Positions 1 through 4,621 of a DNA stretch of 5,215 bases are shown here, one piece after another. Origin of the DNA: Candidatus Pacearchaeota archaeon RBG_13_36_9 (lineage in GTDB: Archaea > Nanobdellota > Nanobdellia > Pacearchaeales > GW2011-AR1); the NCBI GenBank assembly GCA_001786395.1, contig MFWN01000073.1, positions 1,225-6,439 on the forward strand, read 5' to 3'. The notes beneath the pieces are model-generated. The model saw only the letters and a program-made list of their open reading frames with translations. It made no database searches and was not told where the DNA came from. The translations under genes were made by a program, and so were the position numbers. The stretch's first letter is position 1. Each line of letters opens with the position of its first letter.

Positions 1-986
1 CAGTAGAACAAACTAGTGAGCCTCCTTCTTGCATTGCAGAAGTTTCTGGAGAAAAAGGCGCAACACTTACCTGGAAAAGCTCTTGCGGAGGCTATGCCAT
101 GACAACAATTGATGCAACAGATGAAAATGCAGAGTTTAAATGCATTTCAAAACCGCAAGTTTCAGAGCAGCAAATTACAGGAAAAGGCTTCAGATATGCC
201 TACTGGCAGTGTTACGATGGAATAGAATTTAAGTCAGCTAAGAATTCAGAGATATGCAGGCCATCAGAAGCATGGAAAACAGAAGCAGAAAATTCTTGTA
301 AACAACACTGTAACGAAGACAAAAGCAAGTGCGGAATAAATTCTTTTAGTATTTCAGGAGACTGCTACCCCGATACAGAAATAGAAGAAATTATTTTTAC
401 AAATCTTCCAACAGAAGATCAAACAACTGAAAAAATTGAAGAAACCATATTATTCTGCAAAGACTCCTGTCCTTCAGATAACAAATGCTACCCTTTTGGC
501 TATAGAAAAGCAGGCAAGTTCTGCTCTGATGACAGCTCTTTTAAAGAGCAATTAAACTCTGAAGAAAGCTGCGAAAATAATTTTGAATGCCAAAGCAATT
601 TATGCATAGACGGAAAATGTATAAGCTCTGGACTGATTCAGAAAGTGCTTAATTGGCTTAAAAAGTTGGTTGGACCATCTAACAATGAGGAGGTGAATGA
701 AGAACCTATCCAAATTTTGGACTGTGGAACAAGTAGCGAATGCATGGAGAATGCATTTAAAGTATGCAAACCTGCCAAAATCGCGCAAGGTGGATATGTT
801 TCTGAAATTGTTGGGCTTGAAGATAAAAAATGTGTATTAAAAATAGCAGCAGGTAATGAGTCGATGACATGCAAGATAGAGAATTACACACTTGGCACCA
901 AAAATATAGGGCCCATGGAACAATACTGCGAAGGCACGTTTACTTACAGGCTTGCAGCTACACCACAAATTGCGAGAGTAGAATAA
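1..986 (+). CDS. Cysteine-rich, probably exported protein, 5' partial
   Basis: The reading frame is open from base 3 with no stop before the ATG at 99, so the gene almost certainly starts upstream of the window; 327 residues are visible (residue 1 = codon at 3-5). There are 23 cysteines, which suggests a disulfide-stabilised protein outside the cytoplasm, though the signal peptide would be off-window. Visible blocks: an N-terminal segment with WKSSCGGYAMTTIDATDENA near residues 24-43; a middle region of spaced Cys (70-174); a compact six-cysteine-style motif CENNFECQSNLCIDGKC at 190-206; an amphipathic stretch IQKVLNWLKKLVG at about 212-224; and a C-terminal block starting DCGTSSEC (about 240) with CKPAK and a final CEGTFTYRL. 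This style of modular Cys-rich protein is familiar from DPANN archaeal surface proteins, but no function can be named. It ends with TAA at 984-986. No T-rich terminator follows directly. Confidence 0.85.
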   Translation, partial: VEQTSEPPSCIAEVSGEKGATLTWKSSCGGYAMTTIDATDENAEFKCISKPQVSEQQITGKGFRYAYWQCYDGIEFKSAKNSEICRPSEAWKTEAENSCKQHCNEDKSKCGINSFSISGDCYPDTEIEEIIFTNLPTEDQTTEKIEETILFCKDSCPSDNKCYPFGYRKAGKFCSDDSSFKEQLNSEESCENNFECQSNLCIDGKCISSGLIQKVLNWLKKLVGPSNNEEVNEEPIQILDCGTSSECMENAFKVCKPAKIAQGGYVSEIVGLEDKKCVLKIAAGNESMTCKIENYTLGTKNIGPMEQYCEGTFTYRLAATPQIARVE

Positions 987-994
987 GCAGCAAC

Positions 995-1039
995 ATGTGG
1001 GCAACATTCTTAAGATGGCTTGGTGCACTTGGCAAGTAG
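995..1039 (+). other. Short ORF encoding a 14-residue amphipathic peptide, possible frameshifted tail
   Basis: Just after the stop of the Cys-rich gene, in another frame (that of position 995), an ATG opens the peptide MWATFLRWLGALGK and ends with TAG. The frame is also open back into the upstream gene. The peptide resembles the amphipathic IQKVLNWLKKLVG segment inside that protein. It could be a chance ORF, a tiny gene, or a C-terminal tail displaced by a frameshift near 960-985. No ribosome-binding site is visible. This is a pattern-based suggestion only. Confidence 0.2.
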
Positions 1040-1057
1040 GTATCTATAATCACCCAA

Positions 1058-1267
1058 TCAGCTTTTATCTTTCAAATCCCCGATAGCCTCTTGGAACTGG
1101 CCCAGAGCATTTTTATGCCATTTCCAGCACAAAGAATCCCCAATTCCTGTATCGCACGTAACTCCTGCTGATTTAGCCTCGTTTGCTCCAATAAGCCCCC
1201 AAACCAGCAAGACTCCTAGGATAATCAAAATTATTATAATAATTGTATTAACCATCTTTTTTTTCAT
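1058..1267 (-). CDS. Small single-pass membrane protein, unknown function
   Basis: A 69-residue protein with Lys at residues 2-4, then an Ile/Leu-rich hydrophobic helix at about 8-26 (uncleaved anchor or signal), then a polar tail of about 40 residues with CDTGIGDSLCWKWHKN at 38-53, containing two cysteines (38 and 47), and a terminal GQFQEAIGDLKDKS. The positive N-terminus suggests N-in, C-out topology, placing the Cys/Trp motif outside the membrane. Start choice: the ATG at 1265-1267 lies 26 bases from the centre of a TATA-like element and has no Shine-Dalgarno sequence, so a leaderless transcript fits; the Met at residue 5 is an alternative. The gene is divergent from the Lys/Glu-rich gene at 1318. 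I do not recognise the family. The coding call rests on the clear membrane-protein composition and the promoter position. Confidence 0.75.
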   Translation of the reverse strand: MKKKMVNTIIIIILIILGVLLVWGLIGANEAKSAGVTCDTGIGDSLCWKWHKNALGQFQEAIGDLKDKS

Positions 1268-1286
1268 TATTCAAGTAAGGCAGTAA

Positions 1287-1299
1287 AGTTTTTAAAACT
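1287..1299. promoter_or_regulatory. Shared palindromic TATA element for two divergent leaderless genes
   Basis: The 13-base sequence AGTTTTTAAAACT is a perfect inverted repeat around T1293 (arms AGTTTT/AAAACT). Its centre is 26 bases from the first base of the minus-strand start (1267) and 25 bases from that of the plus-strand start (1318). Archaeal TATA boxes normally centre about 26-27 bases before the transcription start, so both transcripts would start at or next to their ATG. Neither gene has a Shine-Dalgarno sequence, which agrees with leaderless translation. Binding of TBP in both orientations is inferred. Confidence 0.6.
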
Positions 1300-1317
1300 A
1301 ACTATCATCAGATTTAC

Positions 1318-1614
1318 ATGCCACGAAAGAAAAAAATAGAAAATATAGAAGAAAAGCCAGAAGAGAATAAAGAAGAAGCTAGCGAAGCAAAGAAAGAAGA
1401 AAAACAGGAAGAGAAAAAGCCAGAAGAGATTAAAGTGGAAACTGGAGAAGAAAAGAAAGATACTGCCGAACAAAAAGCCGAAGCTAAACCGAAAAGAACG
1501 AGGAAGAAGAAAGAGGCAAAGGAGAAGACAGAAGAAGGGAAGACAGAAGAAGAGAAGAAACAGGAAGAATTTCCTAATCTGGACATTGAAATTGATGTTT
1601 TTGGCGGAAGTTAA
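1318..1614 (+). CDS. Lys/Glu-rich, predicted disordered protein with short hydrophobic C-terminal motif
   Basis: A 98-residue protein made mostly of Lys and Glu, with alternating charged stretches over residues 3-84, a basic patch KPKRTRKKK at 57-65, and a quite different tail FPNLDIEIDVFGGS at 85-98. The charged part should be disordered or a single charged helix; the tail, rich in Ile/Leu/Val/Phe, looks like a docking or beta-addition peptide. Support for a real gene: a TATA-like element 25 bases upstream, no in-frame break despite strong base bias, and a long T-rich terminator directly after the stop. The opposite-strand frames here are open only because the sequence is purine-rich. No family is recognised; possible roles include a nucleic-acid- or ribosome-associated protein or an assembly linker, all unproven. 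Confidence 0.65.
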   Translation: MPRKKKIENIEEKPEENKEEASEAKKEEKQEEKKPEEIKVETGEEKKDTAEQKAEAKPKRTRKKKEAKEKTEEGKTEEEKKQEEFPNLDIEIDVFGGS

Positions 1615-1617
1615 TAA

Positions 1618-1643
1618 TTGTTTATTTTTTATTTTATTTTTTT
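1618..1643 (+). terminator. T-rich archaeal terminator
   Basis: Immediately after the TAA at 1612-1614 the + strand is almost all T, with runs of six, four and seven T and no hairpin ahead. Archaeal RNA polymerase terminates on such T-runs, so this fits as the end of the Lys/Glu-rich gene. On the other strand the same bases are A-rich and would not stop transcripts arriving from the nucleotidyltransferase gene. Confidence 0.65.
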
Positions 1644-1661
1644 GCCAGTTTCAAGAGAAGT

Positions 1662-2297
1662 TCAAATCCGAATCCAGGCTTCAGAGATTTTATAGTTTAT
1701 CTTAAATTTCTTAAACAAGTTCTTAAGGCTAATGGACTCTGCAGAAGGCACTAAAACCACATTTGAAGCGAGCTTTACACCTTTAATCTCCTCGATAAAT
1801 CCCTTTTGCTTGTATTCTTTTTTGTTTTTATTTAAACTGTACCCAAAAGCACTTCTTATAAATTTCATCTTGTCTTTTCTATTTAAATTAATCAGGGAAT
1901 AGTAAAACAAATGGTAACGCTGTATATTTTTCGGCAGCTCTTTGTAAGGGCCGTAAAGAAGGATTCCTGAACTGGCAATCTCTTCCCTGATTCCTTTCCA
2001 AGTTTCATCCTCTAGCGAGCCTACGATGAAGCTTATTGGAAAGCTAATTTTTTTAAGTTTCCAGGTTTTCTCAGATTTTATTTCAAAACTCTTGACAGCT
2101 TTCCTCAAAATCCCTTCAACTAACTCTCTTTTTTCGTTAGTTTTTACATCAAAAAACAAGTCAATATCACTTTCTTTATCATGAACTCCTTTAGCAACAC
2201 TTCCGTAAAGAACAATCTGGTTTATTTCCCTCCTTGTTTCATTATTTTCTAAGGCAATTGACAAAAAGTCATAGATATAGGCAATTGTTTCATCCAT
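1662..2297 (-). CDS. Pol-beta superfamily nucleotidyltransferase (MNT-like) with C-terminal extension
   Basis: A 211-residue protein. Residues 31-49 carry the superfamily signature: GS at 32-33, then SDID at 43-46 (LYGSVAKG...ESDIDLFF), giving the two metal-binding aspartates D44 and D46. Such domains transfer nucleotides, and in MNT/HEPN pairs they modify the HEPN partner, often by adding AMP. The third carboxylate normally on a later strand is not evident: the likely strand ISFPISFIVGSLED (84-97) has Ser/Phe where Asp is expected. The protein is longer than minimal MNTs (about 100-140 residues), with a further C-terminal region of about 100 residues (from about 103: IREEIASSGILLYGPY, then FIRSAFGYSLN and KLASNVVLVPS) that resembles an extension I have seen on archaeal nucleotidyltransferases. 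Start: the ATG at 2295-2297 gives an 8-base overlap with the HEPN-like gene; an ATG at 2337-2339 would add 14 residues but overlap the partner by 50 bases. Confidence 0.85.
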   Translation of the reverse strand: MDETIAYIYDFLSIALENNETRREINQIVLYGSVAKGVHDKESDIDLFFDVKTNEKRELVEGILRKAVKSFEIKSEKTWKLKKISFPISFIVGSLEDETWKGIREEIASSGILLYGPYKELPKNIQRYHLFYYSLINLNRKDKMKFIRSAFGYSLNKNKKEYKQKGFIEEIKGVKLASNVVLVPSAESISLKNLFKKFKINYKISEAWIRI

Positions 2298-2697
2298 TTT
2301 TAGCCCCCATCTCTTTTTCAATAGTTTCTTTAAGCTCAAACAAACCTTTGACTGCAGAATTAACTAATTCATCAGTTTTCCTTTTTCCGTAGCATAACTT
2401 TAATCTGTACTCCTCTTGTCTAATTAATAACCCTAAAATTTTCTCTTTTTTTGGAAAATCAAAGCTGAATTTATTTTCAGCTATCCTCTGCGAAGCAAAA
2501 AAACGATGATTGACACTAAAAGAGGGCTCTATTAAGCTTTTTGAATGAAGGAACAATGCAAATAGATTAGTGGCTGCCTCAGATGCTGAAAATCCAATTA
2601 TTTTTTGCCTCTCAGCCAATATGCCAGCCTTTATTTTTTCGTTTATGTCATCTAAAAATTCCTTTATTATTTCTTTATGCTCTTCAATTGTCGTCAT
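2290..2697 (-). CDS. Small alpha-helical HEPN-like partner of the nucleotidyltransferase
   Basis: A 135-residue, predicted all-helical protein encoded directly upstream of, and overlapping, the nucleotidyltransferase gene (ATGGATGA junction). That order and size match HEPN/MNT modules, in which the HEPN protein is a toxin or RNase and the MNT its neutralising modifier. Landmarks: helix at 4-34, SASEAATNLFALFLHSKSLI at 37-56, NHRFFASQR at 63-71, and RQEEYRLKLCYGKRK at 93-107. The usual HEPN catalytic signature R-x(4-6)-H is absent: after R98 the expected position is Y103, and the histidines at 7, 51 and 64 are not in that context. The protein may therefore be inactive, a divergent member, or a substrate-binding subunit. 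Start: the ATG at 2695-2697 lies 26 bases from the centre of a TATA box, leaderless. The HEPN assignment is inferred from context and helicity, not from a clear motif. Confidence 0.75.
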   Translation of the reverse strand: MTTIEEHKEIIKEFLDDINEKIKAGILAERQKIIGFSASEAATNLFALFLHSKSLIEPSFSVNHRFFASQRIAENKFSFDFPKKEKILGLLIRQEEYRLKLCYGKRKTDELVNSAVKGLFELKETIEKEMGAKNG

Positions 2698-2718
2698 AAC
2701 TTACAAAATGCAAAAGAG

Positions 2719-2727
2719 TTTAAATAA
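2719..2727 (-). promoter_or_regulatory. TATA box of the HEPN-like/nucleotidyltransferase operon
   Basis: On the minus strand TTATTTAAA is centred at 2723, 26 bases before the first base of the ATG (2697). No Shine-Dalgarno sequence precedes the ATG, so the transcript is probably leaderless. The first element of the phased palindrome array overlaps this box and its upstream edge. Confidence 0.6.
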
Positions 2728-2813
2728 CTTTCTGTTACTTATAACATAATTTATGTTACCAGTAAATTAAAAGTATGTTACACTTCACATAAATTATGTG
2801 ATTAATCACATAG
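2721..2813. promoter_or_regulatory. Helically phased operator-like array upstream of the HEPN-like operon
   Basis: Two perfect 17-base palindromes share one consensus: TAACATAA-T-TTATGTTA (2742-2758, centre 2750) and TCACATAA-A-TTATGTGA (2785-2801, centre 2793). They differ at the centre and at one symmetric pair of positions, so each stays self-complementary. Degenerate copies with one good arm fall between and beside them: right arm TTCTGTTA (2730-2737, implied centre 2729), right arm GTATGTTA (2773-2780, implied centre 2772), and left arm TCACATAG (2806-2813, implied centre 2814). The centres are 21, 22, 21 and 21 bases apart, or two helical turns. The promoter-proximal element covers the TATA box. 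This is what a cooperatively binding dimeric repressor or autoregulator site looks like. The binding protein is not known; the adjacent TrmB-like protein or the module itself are candidates. Confidence 0.7.
2795..2812. repeat. Perfect 18-base palindrome next to the regulator stop codon
   Basis: TATGTGATTAATCACATA is fully self-complementary and lies one base from the TAG stop (2814-2816) of the TrmB-like gene. Its left arm is also the right arm of the palindrome at 2785-2801. It may be the end of the operator array, or a hairpin in the 3' end of the regulator mRNA, although no strong T-run follows on the minus strand. Confidence 0.5.
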
Positions 2814-3557
2814 CTATTTTGCTAGTTTCCATAAAAATTCAAAATAATGCTTAAAGCTTTCTGCAAGATTTTTGTTTTTAATCATAAAAACAAATGGCTT
2901 GTCTTCCCACAAGAACATATAAACATAATCCCCTGTTATGTCCACAGCAGCCGGGCTGATATAACCTTCAGGCATATATCTTACTTCGCTGAATTTCTCT
3001 TTTTCCCTGTCTTTTCCAAGGGTCTCTCTTGCAGAACTATCTAAAATAATCCTAAGTTTTTGCTTTTTTTGAGCTGATTTTAAATTCATATTTGAAATAA
3101 AAAGTTTCAAAGACTCGGATTTAAATTGCTGTTCTGAAAATCCAAGGATGTAAATGGTTTCATTTTCAGGGCAGTCCTCTATTATTTTTCTAAAAGCGGT
3201 TTTAAATCCCCCAAACCCCTCATAAACAGCTGTTTTTGTCTCTTCTGTTTTTGAGTTTTTAAGCTCATTTAATTTAGGAATTATCTGCTCTATCTTCCTT
3301 TTTCTCTCTTCCTGTTTCTCAATCAGGATTTTTGGCTCAACTGCGCTGAAATGCTTTCCGTCACTCTGGACATTATAATTGACAAATCCCTTGTCAATAA
3401 GAGAATTCAGGCTTTCATACACCCTTGAATTTGCAATCCCTGTATTTTTTATAATTGGGCCGGTAGTTGTCCCCCCAATTTTTAACAAAAACAGGTAAAT
3501 TTTAACCTCATTTCCAGATAAATTAAGCTCTTTGAGCTCCTTTTCAAGTTCTTCCAT
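2814..3557 (-). CDS. TrmB-family transcriptional regulator
   Basis: A 247-residue protein with the TrmB layout. Residues about 8-75 form a winged helix-turn-helix (LNLSGNEVKIYLFLLKIG at 11-28; recognition-helix region IANSRVYESLNSLIDKGFV at 41-59; wing up to SDGKHFSAVEP). A coiled coil follows at about 76-102, rich in Lys/Glu, and then a C-terminal effector domain (about 108-247) with VYEGFGGFKTAFRKII, YILGFSEQQF and AVDITGDYVYMFLW. Family members sense sugars or other small ligands, or act as global archaeal regulators; the ligand here is unknown. Start: the ATG at 3555-3557 is about 26 bases from a TATTTAAA box and lacks a Shine-Dalgarno sequence, so it is probably leaderless. The gene is divergent from the 92-residue/methyltransferase/transporter operon and lies directly upstream of the HEPN-like operon, so either could be its target; autoregulation is also plausible. 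Confidence 0.9.
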   Translation of the reverse strand: MEELEKELKELNLSGNEVKIYLFLLKIGGTTTGPIIKNTGIANSRVYESLNSLIDKGFVNYNVQSDGKHFSAVEPKILIEKQEERKRKIEQIIPKLNELKNSKTEETKTAVYEGFGGFKTAFRKIIEDCPENETIYILGFSEQQFKSESLKLFISNMNLKSAQKKQKLRIILDSSARETLGKDREKEKFSEVRYMPEGYISPAAVDITGDYVYMFLWEDKPFVFMIKNKNLAESFKHYFEFLWKLAK

Positions 3558-3578
3558 CTTATTCCACAGTTTCTTAGC

Positions 3579-3586
3579 TTTAAATA
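3579..3586 (-). promoter_or_regulatory. TATA box of the TrmB-like regulator gene
   Basis: TATTTAAA on the minus strand is centred at about 3582.5, 25-26 bases before the regulator ATG (first base 3557). A purine-rich stretch (GAGAAAAA) just upstream could serve as the TFB recognition element and is part of an inverted repeat. The spacing implies a leaderless mRNA. Confidence 0.6.
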
Positions 3587-3588
3587 TT

Positions 3589-3608
3589 TTTCTCCTCTTT
3601 GGGAGAAA
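3589..3608. promoter_or_regulatory. Inverted repeat between divergent promoters, operator candidate
   Basis: Perfect 7-base arms TTTCTCC (3589-3595) and GGAGAAA (3602-3608) flank a 6-base spacer. The repeat abuts the upstream edge of the regulator's TATA box and lies just upstream of the TATA box of the + strand operon, so a protein bound here could control both genes. It is a good candidate autoregulatory site for the TrmB-like protein, by position only. Confidence 0.5.
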
Positions 3609-3611
3609 TAA

Positions 3612-3630
3612 GTATTATATAGCATAATAC
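3612..3630. promoter_or_regulatory. Inverted repeat covering the TATA box of the + strand operon
   Basis: GTATTAT (3612-3618) and ATAATAC (3624-3630) are perfect 7-base arms around the 5-base spacer ATAGC. The repeat overlaps the TATA-like sequence at 3615-3621, so occupancy would block TBP. Its centre is about 22 bases from that of the neighbouring inverted repeat, again close to two helical turns. AT-rich sequence raises the chance of accidental symmetry. Confidence 0.45.
3615..3621 (+). promoter_or_regulatory. TATA box of the 92-residue protein/methyltransferase/transporter operon
   Basis: TTATATA on the + strand would place the transcript start near 3644, giving an A-rich leader of about 45 bases before the ATG at 3690. 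This is unlike the other promoters in the window, which imply leaderless mRNAs. A second AT-rich run at about 3647-3656 is a weaker alternative, because a start 26 bases beyond it would remove the Shine-Dalgarno sequence. Confidence 0.5.
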
Positions 3631-3674
3631 ATTACTACTATTAAGTAAATAAATAAACACAAAATAAACAAAAC

Positions 3675-3681
3675 AAGGAGG
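3675..3681 (+). promoter_or_regulatory. Strong Shine-Dalgarno sequence (AAGGAGG)
   Basis: AAGGAGG ends 8 bases before the ATG at 3690, an ideal spacing, and fixes the start of the 92-residue gene. It is the only strong, well-spaced ribosome-binding site in the window, contrasting with the leaderless genes to the left. Confidence 0.75.
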
Positions 3682-3689
3682 AAAATAAA

Positions 3690-3968
3690 ATGGAGAAAAA
3701 CAAATTAAAGAAATTAATAACTGGACTGGATAACTTAGCAGGTTTCGAGCCAATAGGGCTACCTCACATTGTAGTTGCGGAAGGGGATTGGCGACCATGT
3801 AATGCAAGAGTATACGATAAATACTTAGAAGATGTTCAGCAGATAAAGCCTAGTGAAGCAACAGCTTTTGTCGAAGGACCATTTCTAGCTAAAGGACACT
3901 TTCTTAGTGAATTGGAATTTTATGTTCCAATCCAATTCTATAAAAAAAGAGAGCAAGCAAGAAAATGA
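3690..3968 (+). CDS. Hypothetical 92-residue protein, first gene of a methyltransferase/transporter operon
   Basis: The start is well supported by AAGGAGG eight bases upstream. The protein has a basic N-terminal helix (residues 1-13), then GFEPIGLPHIVVAEGDWRPC at 18-37 with a single cysteine (37), ARVYDKYLEDV, a stretch FVEGPFLAKGHFLSELEFYV at 60-79, and a basic end KKREQARK. It has no membrane segment or signal peptide and looks like a compact soluble protein. The TGA stop overlaps the next ATG (ATGA at 3965-3968), so translation of the methyltransferase is probably coupled and the two proteins may act together. I do not recognise a family. It could be a partner subunit, a substrate-recognition domain split from the methyltransferase, or a modified substrate; none of these is shown by the sequence. 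Confidence 0.8.
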   Translation: MEKNKLKKLITGLDNLAGFEPIGLPHIVVAEGDWRPCNARVYDKYLEDVQQIKPSEATAFVEGPFLAKGHFLSELEFYVPIQFYKKREQARK

Positions 3969-4621
3969 CCTCTCAATTTCCCCCATTAGCACAGAGATTC
4001 ATGCAGAAAATAAGAGAAGATGCAGAAAAAGGAACCTACAGATTGAATATAGGGGAAATAAGAATTGATGTCTTTCCCTATATTTTTCCGCCAGAATCAG
4101 ACTTATCAAAAAGCTCCAGGATTTCACAAGAGATAAATTGCAGGGGGGAAGTTTTAGATGTTGGAACTGGAACAGGAATACTCGCGATGATCTCTATTTT
4201 AAGGGGAGCGAACCATGCTGATGCAGTAGACATCCTGCCAGAAGCAGTTGAATGCGCAAGACACAATGTAAGATTAAATGGACTCCAGGATAGAATAAGA
4301 GTTTTTCAGAGTGATTTGTTCTGCAATGTCGAGGGAAGTTACGATTTAATTGTCGCAAATCTTCCAATTTTAGATTATCCCGAAGAGGATATAAGGTTTC
4401 ACAGCTTAAGCGATCCTGGCTTTCAATACCATAAAAGATTTTTTGCATGTGCAAGGGACTACTTAAAGAATAAAGGTAAAATTTTAATGCCGCACGCTAA
4501 CCTCCAAACCAACGGATTTAAAAAATTAGAATCCTTGGCAGAATTGAATGAATTTAAAAGCAAAATATGCAATAAGCAAAAATTCAACGGCTATACCTGG
4601 AGGAACTATAGTTTAAAATGA
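3965..4621 (+). CDS. Class I SAM-dependent methyltransferase with NLP motif
   Basis: A 218-residue protein with a complete Rossmann methyltransferase core. SAM-binding motif I is VLDVGTGTG at 63-71, the acidic residue of strand 2 is D89 in AVDILPEAVECARHN, QSDLF at 115-119 follows strand 3, and the catalytic-strand motif is DLIVANLPI at 127-135. The N-L-P triplet is the position of N-P-P-Y in HemK/PrmC and of related motifs in the MTS group, which methylate amide or amino nitrogens, so a nitrogen target is plausible, but the substrate is not identifiable. An N-terminal region (1-60) with IDVFPYIFPPESD at 34-46 resembles the lead-in of MTS-type enzymes. The gene overlaps its upstream neighbour by ATGA and its downstream neighbour by another ATGA (4618-4621), so it is the middle gene of a tightly coupled operon with a VUT-family transporter. 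Confidence 0.88.
   Translation: MTSQFPPLAQRFMQKIREDAEKGTYRLNIGEIRIDVFPYIFPPESDLSKSSRISQEINCRGEVLDVGTGTGILAMISILRGANHADAVDILPEAVECARHNVRLNGLQDRIRVFQSDLFCNVEGSYDLIVANLPILDYPEEDIRFHSLSDPGFQYHKRFFACARDYLKNKGKILMPHANLQTNGFKKLESLAELNEFKSKICNKQKFNGYTWRNYSLK
4599..4603 (+). promoter_or_regulatory. Internal GGAGG ahead of the transporter gene
   Basis: GGAGG within the end of the methyltransferase gene lies 14 bases before the transporter ATG at 4618. The gap is longer than ideal, so it may only assist the start, with translational coupling through the ATGA overlap as the main route. Confidence 0.35.

Noticed and set aside
600..1028. Minus-strand frames opposite the Cys-rich gene
   Set aside because: The + strand frame has the coherent cysteine spacing and motifs; the antisense products are shapeless and overlap one another.
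1267..1586. Open frames on the minus strand opposite the Lys/Glu-rich gene, coding Phe/Ser-rich proteins
   Set aside because: They are the complement of purine-rich AAG/GAA codons, which never gives stops in these frames; composition is not protein-like, and the promoter, start and terminator all support the + strand gene.
2298..2339. Upstream ATG adding 14 residues (MSLKKLLKKRWGLK) to the nucleotidyltransferase
   Set aside because: It would overlap the partner gene by 50 bases; the extra residues are only the partner's coding sequence read in another frame, and the internal ATG gives a short overlap and the normal distance to the GS motif. Not fully excluded.
2698..2813. The repeated TGTTA/TCACA elements as a CRISPR array
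   Set aside because: The units are 17-base palindromes at a 21-22 base pitch with 4-5 base gaps, far too short for repeats and spacers; they fit operators.
2847..3044. A 65-codon + strand frame inside the TrmB-like gene
   Set aside because: It lies wholly within a well-supported regulator gene on the other strand and shows no domain, promoter or ribosome-binding site.
3690..3968. The 92-residue protein as a QueF-like enzyme, given the YhhQ-type transporter downstream
   Set aside because: It has only one cysteine and none of the QueF signature residues; the link rests on neighbourhood alone.
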